Assembly (NCBI GenBank): GCA_900142905.1 | Contig: FSRV01000002.1 | Coordinates: 620,001-684,000, forward strand | Reading direction: 5' to 3' | DNA length: 64,000 nucleotides | Source of the DNA: Burkholderia sp. GAS332 | Lineage (GTDB): Bacteria; Pseudomonadota; Gammaproteobacteria; Burkholderiales; Burkholderiaceae | Part shown: positions 26,001 to 34,087 of the stretch, one piece after another | Numbering within the stretch: the stretch's first letter is position 1 | Layout of the letters: the number at the start of each line of letters is the position of its first letter | The notes under the pieces: generated by a model | The model's input: the letters and a program-made list of their open reading frames with translations, nothing else | Databases searched by the model: none | Told to the model about the DNA's origin: nothing | Position numbers and translations under genes: made by a program

Positions 26001-26221
26001 CCGCCTGCAAAGGGAACCCGTATTGAGTCGCTTATATATAGACAGCCCACGTGCTCGCCGGGTGGCGGCGGTACGCGTCGCTCGTCAGGCAGCAGCATTC
26101 TCTGTGCCACGGCCCTTGCCGCTCAATTGCCATTGCGTCTGCGACTGGCCGAATCGGCGGGCGGCGGCATGCAACATGTCATCCGCTACAATGATGCGCA
26201 CTACCCACCTGGAGACTCGCT

Positions 26222-26620
26222 TTGAAATCTATCGTTGCTTTGGTCGCCGCGGCTGTTCTTTCTTCAACGGCAATGGCCGCTTCCACCACTGAAAAGCTGC
26301 CTTCCGGCGTAATCGTTGAACATCTCACGCCGGGCACGGGTGCCCAGCCGGCTGCTGACGACGTCGTGAAGGTCAACTATCGCGGCACGCTCGCCAATGG
26401 CACCGAATTCGATAGTTCGGCGAAGCACGGCGGCCCGGCGACTTTCCCGCTCAATCGCGTGATTCCGTGCTGGACACAAGGCGTGCAAAAGATGAAGGTC
26501 GGCGAGAAGGCCAAACTGACCTGCCCGGCGGCGACTGCCTATGGCGAACGCGGCGTTGGCCCGATTCCGCCGAATAGCGACCTGACGTTCGAAGTCGAAC
26601 TCGTTGGCATCGTCAAGTAA
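26222..26620 (+). CDS. Periplasmic FKBP-type peptidyl-prolyl isomerase
   Basis: 132 residues from a TTG start at 26222, supported by CTGGAG eight bases upstream and by the signal peptide that begins there (MKSIVALVAAAVLSSTAMA). The mature part is a complete FKBP domain: VVKVNYRGTLANGTEFDSS, FPLNRVIPCWTQGVQKMKVGEKAKL, AYGERGVGPIPPNSDLTFEVELVGI. It catalyses prolyl cis-trans isomerisation and assists folding in the periplasm. It is monocistronic, ended by the terminator at 26646-26683. Confidence 0.93.
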   Translation: MKSIVALVAAAVLSSTAMAASTTEKLPSGVIVEHLTPGTGAQPAADDVVKVNYRGTLANGTEFDSSAKHGGPATFPLNRVIPCWTQGVQKMKVGEKAKLTCPAATAYGERGVGPIPPNSDLTFEVELVGIVK

Positions 26621-26645
26621 TACGGCGCGCAGCGCGCTGAGACTA

Positions 26646-26683
26646 AACCCCGCTCCGGAGACTGAAGCGGGGTTTTTCTTTTT
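26646..26683 (+). terminator. Terminator of the FKBP gene
   Basis: AACCCCGCT (26646-26654) pairs with AGCGGGGTT (26666-26674), followed by TTTTTCTTTTT. Confidence 0.88.
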
Positions 26684-26855
26684 CGGGGCACGGCATGGAT
26701 TCGCTGAACGCTATCCGTGATGACGCTGTAGCGTTCTTTTAAAGTTCCGCCGTACTCGGTCGTTTACTTTCTACGCATGCGCCGGCGCTGCAACAACCGC
26801 TTTGCGCATTCCGGAAGATCTGGCTGTCATTCGTTGCGCGTCGGGAGCGCCTGTC

Positions 26856-27929
26856 ATGAACATCGACTTTCATTACGGTGTGGTCTATATCGTCGCCCGC
26901 ATCGGCGGCATGACGGCCAGCGATGCACTCACCGTGGCGCATGCCTGCCAGTATGTCGACGACGCGACCACTTCAGGAATACTGCGTTTTTCGGGCGGCG
27001 AGACTTTCGAGCGTTTCGCCACCGCGCACAAGCTCTTCGACTATACCAACACGGAAAACGACCAGAACCGCCTGGTGTGGGCGCCATTTCATTTTCTGCC
27101 CGCGGGTGTCGGGGAGACTCTCGACGATAAGGCGGTGTGCCGCGCGGATAGCACTGTTGCTCGCGAGGTGGTCCGCCGCGCGATCCGGCAGCGGGGCACT
27201 GACACGGCCTTGTACCGCCTGGGTGTGACGCTTCACACCTACGTCGATACGTGGGCCCACCAGGGCTTCGCCGGTATCGAAAGCCCGATGAACCGTGTCC
27301 ATATGCTGGAGGCGGAAGATTGCACGCGTGAAGGCTGGCTTGCCCACCTTACCCGCGCCACGCGGCATCTGGTCCAGCACCTCGAGGAAGATGTGCTGAC
27401 GCTTGCACTGCCCGTCGGTCACGGTGCCGCCTTGCACTATCCCGACCAGCCGTGGGCGAAGTGGCATTACATCGACGGCAGAAATGTGCGTGTCAAAAGG
27501 CACAATCTGCCGGAATTCATGCAGGCGGCGGAGATGACCTGCCGCGCGGTGCGCGCTTACGTCGCGGGGCGGGAAGATTTTGAATGCCAGCCCGGTCTGC
27601 CGGAAGAGGTAACAGCCGCGCTCACCAAGCTTCTCGACACCAATCGGAACCCTGACGACAACAAACGCCTGCAGACCATTTGCGAAGCGGTGAAAACCGG
27701 CGTGATTCCTGGTTTGGAAGAATCGATTCCGGACTATGTGCCCAAGGGGCTCGGCTCCTGGAAATACAAGGCCACCGGTTTGCGGTCCGACGACGACAGC
27801 GGGGACCGCCCCCAGTGGAGCGACGTCTTTGAGAAAAGCGACTACCGGCTCTTTCACGACGCCGTCAAAGAGCACCGTTTCGTGGTGACGCAGGAGATTT
27901 TGCCGGCGCGCGGACTGCGGATCGCGTGA
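26856..27929 (+). CDS. DUF6765-like protein, possible zinc phospholipase C-related hydrolase
   Basis: 357 residues from ATG 26856, preceded by GGGAG. It opens with MNIDFHYGVVYIVARIGGM and AHACQYVDDAT, and contains LGVTLHTYVDTWAHQGFAG. The spaced His and Asp residues (DFHYG, YVDD, HTYVDTWAH) resemble the metal-binding pattern of zinc-dependent phospholipase C/S1-P1 nuclease-like helical proteins; I believe the family is catalogued as DUF6765. No signal peptide is visible, so it is probably cytoplasmic. It stands between the FKBP gene and two small secreted-protein genes. Function is unknown; a metal-dependent hydrolase is inferred only from residue pattern. Confidence 0.65.
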   Translation: MNIDFHYGVVYIVARIGGMTASDALTVAHACQYVDDATTSGILRFSGGETFERFATAHKLFDYTNTENDQNRLVWAPFHFLPAGVGETLDDKAVCRADSTVAREVVRRAIRQRGTDTALYRLGVTLHTYVDTWAHQGFAGIESPMNRVHMLEAEDCTREGWLAHLTRATRHLVQHLEEDVLTLALPVGHGAALHYPDQPWAKWHYIDGRNVRVKRHNLPEFMQAAEMTCRAVRAYVAGREDFECQPGLPEEVTAALTKLLDTNRNPDDNKRLQTICEAVKTGVIPGLEESIPDYVPKGLGSWKYKATGLRSDDDSGDRPQWSDVFEKSDYRLFHDAVKEHRFVVTQEILPARGLRIA

Positions 27930-27939
27930 AGCGGCCGGG

Positions 27940-28176
27940 CTATTCCGCTCTCACTTGCTGACGTTGCGCGGCCCGTTCTTCCGCTTGTTTTTTCGCCATA
28001 TGTCGTCCCACCAGGCAGCCGCCCACTGCGCCGACTACTGCGTGGTGCCCCGCATAGTGGCCGGCGACGCCGCCCACCACTGCGCCTTTCATACAGCCGG
28101 CCGCGTTGGCCGTGCCGACTGCGGCCGAAGTCAGTACGGCCGCCGCGAGGGCGGCCTTGATAAAACCCGCTTTCAT
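27940..28176 (-). CDS. Small exported glycine-zipper protein
   Basis: 78 residues. Signal peptide MKAGFIKAALAAAVLTSAAVGTANA, then CMKGAVVGGVAGHYAGHHAVVGAVGGCLVGRH split by small residues in a GxxxG glycine-zipper pattern, and a charged tail. Glycine-zipper proteins insert in or associate with membranes, for example 17-kDa surface antigen and Rickettsia-type 2TM proteins. AGGAA lies before the ATG. The two cysteines flanking the zipper could form a disulphide. Function unknown. Confidence 0.75.
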   Translation of the reverse strand: MKAGFIKAALAAAVLTSAAVGTANAAGCMKGAVVGGVAGHYAGHHAVVGAVGGCLVGRHMAKKQAEERAAQRQQVRAE

Positions 28177-28227
28177 CTGAAAGTTCCTGCTACTGAGTTA
28201 TTCAAAGTGGCGCTTTTGCGCGCCGTT

Positions 28228-28518
28228 TCAATAGCCACGCCACTGGCCGCGCTCATGCCATTCGTGCTCGCGCCATTGCTCGCGGCGCCATTCATGCTCA
28301 CGCCACTCGCGCCCGCGCCAGCCGTTATAGCCGCCATAGGCCACCGTGACCGGGGCCGGACCGTAGACGACCGGTCGTGCAACATAAACCGGAGGAGGCG
28401 GCACATAGACGCCGACCGGAATACCGATTCCGACCGCCACATCCACGTGCGCGGATGCCATTGACGATGCCGCCAGAAATACCAGACCCAGTGCTGCGCC
28501 AACGATCTTCTTGTTCAT
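28228..28518 (-). CDS. Small secreted Pro/Val- then Trp/Arg/Glu-rich protein
   Basis: 96 residues from ATG 28518, with GGAGAAAGGG directly upstream. A signal peptide (MNKKIVGAALGLVFLAASSMASA) is followed by a VPPPPVYVARPVVYGPAPV stretch and then repeated WREHEW/WRREQW motifs to the end. Similar proline-then-aromatic/arginine exported proteins are common in Burkholderia but are unassigned. It is 51 bp upstream of the glycine-zipper gene on the same strand; they may share a transcript and act in the envelope. Confidence 0.72.
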   Translation of the reverse strand: MNKKIVGAALGLVFLAASSMASAHVDVAVGIGIPVGVYVPPPPVYVARPVVYGPAPVTVAYGGYNGWRGREWREHEWRREQWREHEWHERGQWRGY

Positions 28519-28781
28519 TTCCCTTTCTCCTTGCACATCCAGGTGCGATGCATCCGGTTGCTACCGGGTTGCCACTGCTTTGTTTCTGACTACGGTTCGG
28601 AGTGTAGAAGGGCAATCCGGACACAGGTGAAACAGCGCTGCGAGATTGGTAACGTGGGATTACCAGCTAAAAAATGAACTGCCACCCTTTGAATCTCCGG
28701 ATGCTTGCCTATAGTAGAAGCAACAATTGCCGCATTGCACAGCGGCCGGTCTTTCTTGATGTGGGTGACGGGGAAACAGAA

Positions 28782-29120
28782 ATGACGCCATCGAACGCTG
28801 CGATCTACCAGAGCCAGGCTTGCACGCCGGATTCATTGCGAACGCTTGCCGGTTACCTCGAATTGGCGCTCGACGAAGGAGAAAGCGTGGTTCTGATGCG
28901 GATCGGCACGCAGGTACGCAGTGTGTATGTCGGCAATCCGTCCGGCGCTCTGGAGGATTTGACGGATCACGGCGTCGTGGCCGCTTTTCAAGCCGACGAA
29001 ATGCTGGCATTGACGCAGTTGGGACTCAACCGGATCACCGCCGACGATCAACAGTACCGGTTCACGCGCAGCGTGAGGTATATCGCCGACCGCCAGGTTG
29101 TCGTTTTTACTCCGACTTGA
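28782..29120 (+). CDS. Hypothetical protein, unrecognised
   Basis: 112 residues from ATG 28782 with GGGGAAA upstream; an earlier frame start at 28674 adds residues with no support. The composition is mixed alpha/beta with no signal peptide or membrane segment (LRTLAGYLELALDEGESVVLM, VVAAFQADEMLALTQLGLNRI). I recognise no domain. Codon use matches the neighbours, and the size fits a small cytoplasmic lineage-specific protein. A 179-bp intergenic stretch separates it from the H-NS gene. Confidence 0.6.
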   Translation: MTPSNAAIYQSQACTPDSLRTLAGYLELALDEGESVVLMRIGTQVRSVYVGNPSGALEDLTDHGVVAAFQADEMLALTQLGLNRITADDQQYRFTRSVRYIADRQVVVFTPT

Positions 29121-29299
29121 GCGGCTCGCCAGTAAACGGAAAGACTAAGGAATACGGTTATCGAGTGGTGGACTCGAAAGGTTCGTACTCCACTGGATGT
29201 GTTCTCGTGTAGATCTGGTGTCTTTATAGCCACATAGATCTGCCTTTCTCGTGCTATTCATGGCATAGTTCGTTCGATTACCACATAAGGAGCAATCAA

Positions 29300-30112
29300 A
29301 TGCCCACGTTAGAGCAAATCCAAGCAAAGCTTAAGAAGCTCCAGGCGCAAGCGGACGTCCTTATTGCCCGGAAAGCACAAGTCGCAGTCGACCAGATCCG
29401 GGAGTTGATGCTCAAGCATGGCCTGACTACTGCGGATATCGAAGCAAAGGCAAAAGCGAAGCGCGCCGCGCGCGGCTTGAATGGGCATGCTGCAAGTGGC
29501 AAGGCAAAAGCCGCTGGCGCAGGCAAGTCGATTCCGAAGTACCGCGACAATGCAACTGGCGCGACATGGACGGGCCACGGGCGTGCACCGGCCTGGATTG
29601 CCGCCGTGAAAGACCGGACTCAATTCCTGATTGAAGGTGTGAGCGAACTGAAGTCCGCGGCGAAGGCAGCGGTCACTCACGCCAAAACCGGAAGCAAAGG
29701 TCAGCCTAAAGGCGCGCAACCGCCCAAGTACCTCGATCCGAAAACCGGCGCCACCTGGAGTGGGCGCGGTCCGGCGCCGGCATGGCTCGCAACGGTCAAA
29801 GACCGCACCAAGTTTCTGATCGATAGCGCCGCGGCGAGCAGCAATGTCGCCGCCAAAAAAGTAGCGACGGCGAAGAAGGCCGTAGCGTCCAAACCGGCTG
29901 CGAAGAAGGGCACGGCGGCGACTAAAAAAGCAGCGGCAAAGAAAAGCGCTGCCAAACCGGCTGCGAAGAAAGCCGCTGCAAAGAAGACAGCCGTGAAGAA
30001 AACCGCTGTGGCAAAGAAAGCGCCGGGTCGCAAGACGGGTGGTAGAGGCAAAGCCGGCGCGACGAGCGCTGCCGCAGCGCCGCAAACCTCAACGGTGCAA
30101 ACCGGCGCGTGA
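29300..30112 (+). CDS. H-NS-family nucleoid protein with two DNA-binding modules and H1-like tail
   Basis: 270 residues; AAGGAG lies 7 bases before the ATG. Residues 1-50 form the helical/coiled-coil oligomerisation part, though shorter than usual. Residues 80-110 (KYRDNATGATWTGHGRAPAWI) and 143-174 (KYLDPKTGATWSGRGPAPAWL) are two separate copies of the H-NS C-terminal DNA-binding module with the minor-groove loop TW[TS]G[HR]G.AP. Residues 185-255 are an Ala/Lys repeat tail like histone H1. Typical Burkholderia H-NS proteins are about 100 residues with one module. It should bind and perhaps bridge AT-rich DNA with raised affinity and silence transferred genes. It may be cotranscribed with the small gene 22 bp downstream. 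Confidence 0.88.
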   Translation: MPTLEQIQAKLKKLQAQADVLIARKAQVAVDQIRELMLKHGLTTADIEAKAKAKRAARGLNGHAASGKAKAAGAGKSIPKYRDNATGATWTGHGRAPAWIAAVKDRTQFLIEGVSELKSAAKAAVTHAKTGSKGQPKGAQPPKYLDPKTGATWSGRGPAPAWLATVKDRTKFLIDSAAASSNVAAKKVATAKKAVASKPAAKKGTAATKKAAAKKSAAKPAAKKAAAKKTAVKKTAVAKKAPGRKTGGRGKAGATSAAAAPQTSTVQTGA

Positions 30113-30134
30113 GTGCAACGGAGTCGCGAAGTAG

Positions 30135-30620
30135 ATGACTAGTACGTTCGACTCACCCCAGCAGGAGGACCACGTCGTCCTGCTGGACGCCGTTCCTCAC
30201 CCGGCCGCCGACGCCGCCGAGCCATTCATCGTCGCCAGCGACCGCCGGGTGATTCTGGCTTATCCGATTGCTGAATCCGACTTCGAGCGGTTCGGCCCAT
30301 TCGATTCCGATGACGATCCCTATTGCACGGTGCTCTTTCCGGACGCCGTGTTTCATCGGCTGGGGCCGCCTGGCGATGCCGATCTCGAGATCCATCCACT
30401 CGCGTCGCAAGGACTCAGTGGGTACTCGGTTCACGAAGTGATGAATTCGTCGCTGGCCGCCGAGATCTCGGCCGTCACTTCGCCTGGGTCCGCACAGCGC
30501 CATTTTGTCATCACGTTCCAGGGCGCTACGTTCGAATGCGTGGCGTCGGACTATACGGTGATCGGCGTGTATGGCGCGGGTGAGATCGCCAGTCGGGAAG
30601 CCTTCTCGCTGGTCCGTTAG
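30135..30620 (+). CDS. Hypothetical protein downstream of the H-NS gene
   Basis: 161 residues, beginning MTSTFDSPQQEDHVVLLDAV. It is acidic and mostly beta-predicted in its second half (HFVITFQGATFECVASDYTVIGVYG), with no signal peptide, membrane segment or motif I know. It follows the H-NS gene by 22 bp in the same direction, so a shared transcript is likely. The start is the only ATG near the frame opening; GGAG-like bases (ACGGAG) are 14 upstream. A partner of the nucleoid protein is possible but speculative. Confidence 0.6.
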   Translation: MTSTFDSPQQEDHVVLLDAVPHPAADAAEPFIVASDRRVILAYPIAESDFERFGPFDSDDDPYCTVLFPDAVFHRLGPPGDADLEIHPLASQGLSGYSVHEVMNSSLAAEISAVTSPGSAQRHFVITFQGATFECVASDYTVIGVYGAGEIASREAFSLVR

Positions 30621-31190
30621 TCTTGTTAGCGGTCAGTGCCGTTTCGGCGTAGCCGCTTCTTTCCCCTCCTTGCGCCATCGCCCAAACGCTCGCTCCCTTA
30701 CGCAGCGTTGCGGGCGATCCGTTGCAATGGCTGTGCAACGCGCTGTGGTTTCCTTTCAATAAGATTTTCCCCGCCCATTTCGAACATATGCCCAATGATT
30801 TTTTTGGCTTTTATTTTTGAAACATGTTAAAAAGCTTTCCGTCATCCTATATTGACATGAAGTCTTCACGCAGTGCGGGCAGACTGGCGTCAACGAATGG
30901 CGTGCGGCAGCGATTGGCGCACCGTTATCGAAATTACATATAAATATATTACGAGGCATCGAACGCTCGATTGAAGCGGACCTGAGGTCAGGCACGCGTC
31001 ACAGAGAGCCGGCAGGTATCACGTCGAGTGGTGCGTGTTTCGGTGCAGTAGCGGTCGTCGTGGATCGGATTTGCCGGCGCAAAGGCAGATCGCATGGGCC
31101 TGATCCCCGGTAGTACGGCCGCAAGGCGTCCGCGAGCGCGGGCGCGGTATCGGTACGCATTTGCTTTGCGCAAGTGCATGCGAATACGCC
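30621..31190. promoter_or_regulatory. Promoter region of the rhamnolipid operon
   Basis: 570 bases without a gene. An AT-rich element around ATATAAATATATTA (about 30938-30953) could form the core promoter, and a short palindrome CCTGA-GG-TCAGG lies at 30981-30992. LuxR-type regulators control rhl operons in known producers, but I find no full 20-bp lux box. A stretch rich in A/T also lies near 30790-30860. Confidence 0.4.
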
Positions 31191-32171
31191 ATGCCCATCG
31201 AAAAACTCCTTGTTCCGCTACCGGCGGGCCTGAAAGTCTACGTTGAACGTCACGTATTCGATCCGGCCTTCGAGAGTGTCATTCTGATCAACGGCGCGCT
31301 GGCCACCACAGCGTCGTTCGGACAGACAATCAAATACCTCGGCGAACGCTATAACCCAATTTGTTTCGATTTACCTTATGCAGGTCAATCGAAAGCGCAT
31401 AACGTGTGCGACTTCGTCCTTACAAAAGACGATGAAGTCGACATTCTGCTGCATCTAATCGGCTTATTCGAGCCGAGCTTCCTGTTGTCGGTGTCGTGGG
31501 GCGGGGTGGCGTCGCTGCTGGCGCTCTCGCGGGCGCGCACCAGCGTGAGGCGCGCGGTGATTGCGTCATTCTCGCCGCGGCTCAACGCGGCGATGACCGC
31601 GTACGTGACCGCGGCACGCGACCACATCGCCGCCGGCGAAAATCTGAAGGCCGCACAACTGCTCAACGATACCGTTGGGCAGCATCTGCCGCGCATCATG
31701 AAGCTCTACAACTATCGCTACCTCTCTATGCTGCCACGCGATGAGCAGGACCAGGTGGCGTTTCACGTCGACCAGATTCTGGCCATCCGTCCAGAGGACT
31801 ATCTGCACGAGTTTCGCAACATCGATTGCGGTCTGAAATTCCTTAACGGCGAGCTCGACAACTACACCACGCCTGAGGACGCCCGCTCGCTCAGCGCGCA
31901 TCTGAAGCGCGCCGAGTTTCTCACGATCGAGCAGGCCGGGCACTTCCTCGATCTCGAAGGGCGGCCCGCGTTGCGCCAGGTGAAGACGGCGATTTTCGAT
32001 TACTTCGGCGCCGCGCCGGTGCAGGCGGCAGGCCGTGCGCTCGACTGTTTCGACGCGTTCGCCGCCCGCTCGCCCATCATGCCGGTGCAGCAACCCGCCA
32101 TTGCAAACGTCGCGAACGTCGCGTTGCAGGCCACCGCCGATCACTCGTTCCAACAGGTCGAACTACCGTGA
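31191..32171 (+). CDS. rhlA: RhlA, 3-(3-hydroxyalkanoyloxy)alkanoic acid synthase
   Basis: 326 residues from ATG 31191 (MPIEKLLVPLPAGLKVYVER, which aligns with the start of Pseudomonas RhlA). It is an alpha/beta-hydrolase-fold acyltransferase that joins two 3-hydroxyacyl-ACPs to give the lipid part of rhamnolipids. Matching landmarks are NGALATTASFGQT, DLPYAGQSKAHN, LLSVSWGGVASLLALSRA with nucleophile Ser102 (same number as in P. aeruginosa), and EQAGHFLDLE with the catalytic histidine. A C-terminal extension of about 40 residues follows. The stop overlaps the next start as GTGA. No strong ribosome site is visible; an upstream TTG at 31161 is the alternative. Confidence 0.95.
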   Translation: MPIEKLLVPLPAGLKVYVERHVFDPAFESVILINGALATTASFGQTIKYLGERYNPICFDLPYAGQSKAHNVCDFVLTKDDEVDILLHLIGLFEPSFLLSVSWGGVASLLALSRARTSVRRAVIASFSPRLNAAMTAYVTAARDHIAAGENLKAAQLLNDTVGQHLPRIMKLYNYRYLSMLPRDEQDQVAFHVDQILAIRPEDYLHEFRNIDCGLKFLNGELDNYTTPEDARSLSAHLKRAEFLTIEQAGHFLDLEGRPALRQVKTAIFDYFGAAPVQAAGRALDCFDAFAARSPIMPVQQPAIANVANVALQATADHSFQQVELP

Positions 32172-32737
32172 ATATCGCTCAGAGCATCGCCATCGTCGTA
32201 CCGTGGGCGCTGTGGCTGCTGTATTGGGTCGCCACTTCGAACCGCGTCAAGGAGACCGCGCGCAAAGAGGCGTCGCTGTCGCGCACGTTGCAGTCGATTC
32301 CGTTGATCGGTGGGGGCGCGCTGATCGTGCTGCCGGATTTCAACACAGCGGCGTTGTCCCTCGATCCGCATGCGATCGGGCCACTGCAGCTGGCCGGTTT
32401 GGCCGTGCTACTGGCCGGCCTGGCGTTTTCCGTGTGGGCGCGCCTGCATCTCGGCACCAACTGGAGCGTGTCGGTCACGCTGAAGGAAGGGCATGAGCTG
32501 GTGCGCAGCGGCCCTTATGGACTGGTTCGTCATCCGATCTATACCGGCTGTCTGCTGGCGCTCCTGGGCGCCGTGCTGATCGGCGCGCAATGGCGTGGCG
32601 TGGCTGGCCTGTTGCTGATTTTCGCGTCGCTGGCTTACAAGGTGCGGGTCGAAGAGAGCTGGTTGACCGGTCACTTCGGCCGTGCATACTCGCAGTATCG
32701 TCGCGACGTGGCCGCGCTGATTCCCGGTCTCTTCTGA
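32168..32737 (+). CDS. ICMT-family (isoprenylcysteine carboxyl methyltransferase-like) membrane methyltransferase
   Basis: 189 residues from a GTG at 32168 overlapping the rhlA stop. Four to five hydrophobic helices are followed by the family signature ELVRSGPYGLVRHPIYTG and the C-terminal VRVEESWLTGHFGRAYSQYRRDV, which bind S-adenosylmethionine and membrane substrate in ICMT/PEMT-type enzymes. These enzymes methylate carboxyl, amine or thiol groups of lipids or prenylated peptides. Its position inside the rhl operon, coupled to rhlA, suggests the free carboxyl of the hydroxyalkanoyloxy acid or rhamnolipid as substrate; this is inference. Not part of the classical Pseudomonas rhlAB unit. Confidence 0.88.
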   Translation: MNIAQSIAIVVPWALWLLYWVATSNRVKETARKEASLSRTLQSIPLIGGGALIVLPDFNTAALSLDPHAIGPLQLAGLAVLLAGLAFSVWARLHLGTNWSVSVTLKEGHELVRSGPYGLVRHPIYTGCLLALLGAVLIGAQWRGVAGLLLIFASLAYKVRVEESWLTGHFGRAYSQYRRDVAALIPGLF

Positions 32738-32746
32738 GCCGCCGGC

Positions 32747-34087
32747 ATGACGAGAGTCATCATCACCGCGATTGGGTCGGCGGGCGACGTGCATCCTTTG
32801 CTCGGCGTTGGCGCGGCGTTGGCTGCGCGCGGCCACGAGATCGTCTTCTGCACACATCCGCCGTTCGCGGAGGCTGCTACGCGCCAGGGTTTCGCGTTCG
32901 TGCCGATCGGCACCGCCGCCGAGTATGAAGTGGCGATGGCGAACCCGGCGCTATGGCATCAGCGTACCTCGTTCCGTACGCTGTGGGCGGTGATTGCGCC
33001 GACGCTGCGTCCGCATTTCGACACGCTGGCTGCGTTGGTCGACAACGACACCGTGATGGTCGGGACGTTGTGGGCCTTCTCCGCCCGGTTGATGCAGGAG
33101 TTGTACCGCGTGCCGTTCGTGTCGGTGCAAGTGTCGCCGTCGACCTTGCTCTCCGCGTATGCGCCGCCGACGCACCCGCGGCTGACCATTCCGCGCGGCT
33201 TACCGCTGGCTATCAAAGCGACGCTGCTGCGGCTGATCGAGCGGCAGGCGCTCGACAAGGTTTGTGGCCCGGCGCTGAATGCGTTGCGTGCGGAACTGGC
33301 GCTCGCACCGGCGCGACGCATTTTTGGCAAGTGGCTGCATTCGACCGACGGCGTGCTGTGTCTCTTTCCTGAATGGTTCGCGCAACCTCAGCCGGATTGG
33401 CCGGCGCCGCGCTGTCTCAGTGGTTTTCCGCTGTTCAACGACACGAGCGTGCCCGCGTCCGATCCGCAACTCGACGCTTTCCTCGCCGCCGGCGAGCGGC
33501 CCGTGGTTTTCACAGCGGGTTCGACCTTGATCGATCAGGATCGCTATGCGAATGCAGTAAGCGCGGCACTGATGGAAAGTGGGCTGCGCGGCATTCTTTT
33601 GACGCCGGATGCTCCTCCAGCCGATACAGCCGCCGCTCAGGCGGGGGCGCGTGCGGATGCACCGGGCGTGCTGCTCAAGCGGCGTTACGTGCCGCTGCAG
33701 AAGCTGTTGCCGCGTTGCCGGGCGCTGGTGCATCACGGCGGCATCGGCACGGCAGCGCTGGCCTATGCCGCCGGCATTCCGCAAGTGGTGACGCCATTCG
33801 CGCACGATCAGTTCGATAACGCGCAGCGTGTCGTCGTGAGCGGTTGCGGTGTTCGGCTCGATAGGCCACTGCAGCCGCAGGCGCTGGCGCGCGCATTGAA
33901 GCAGGTGCTCGGCAGCCCGTCAATCGCGACGCAGTGCGGCCGCATGCAGGACCGGCTCGCGACGTCGCCGGATGGTTGCGAGGCGGCGGCACGCTATATC
34001 GAAGGTCTCATGCGGACCGGCGTGCGCACGCAATCCGTTGGCCACACGTTTTCGCTGGCGTTAGCCGGCCGCGAACATAGCCTATGA
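32747..34087 (+). CDS. rhlB: RhlB, rhamnosyltransferase 1 (GT1 family)
   Basis: 446 residues. A GT-B glycosyltransferase of the UGT type: N-terminal ITAIGSAGDVHPLLGVGAALAARGHE and C-terminal nucleotide-sugar site with LLPRCRALVHHGGIGTAALAYAAGIPQVVTPFAHDQFDNAQRV. RhlB transfers rhamnose from dTDP-L-rhamnose to the RhlA product to make mono-rhamnolipid at the inner membrane. Gene order (rhlA, methyltransferase, rhlB, exporter, rhlC) fixes the assignment. It starts 9 bp after the methyltransferase stop and overlaps the exporter gene by ATGA. Confidence 0.94.
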   Translation: MTRVIITAIGSAGDVHPLLGVGAALAARGHEIVFCTHPPFAEAATRQGFAFVPIGTAAEYEVAMANPALWHQRTSFRTLWAVIAPTLRPHFDTLAALVDNDTVMVGTLWAFSARLMQELYRVPFVSVQVSPSTLLSAYAPPTHPRLTIPRGLPLAIKATLLRLIERQALDKVCGPALNALRAELALAPARRIFGKWLHSTDGVLCLFPEWFAQPQPDWPAPRCLSGFPLFNDTSVPASDPQLDAFLAAGERPVVFTAGSTLIDQDRYANAVSAALMESGLRGILLTPDAPPADTAAAQAGARADAPGVLLKRRYVPLQKLLPRCRALVHHGGIGTAALAYAAGIPQVVTPFAHDQFDNAQRVVVSGCGVRLDRPLQPQALARALKQVLGSPSIATQCGRMQDRLATSPDGCEAAARYIEGLMRTGVRTQSVGHTFSLALAGREHSL

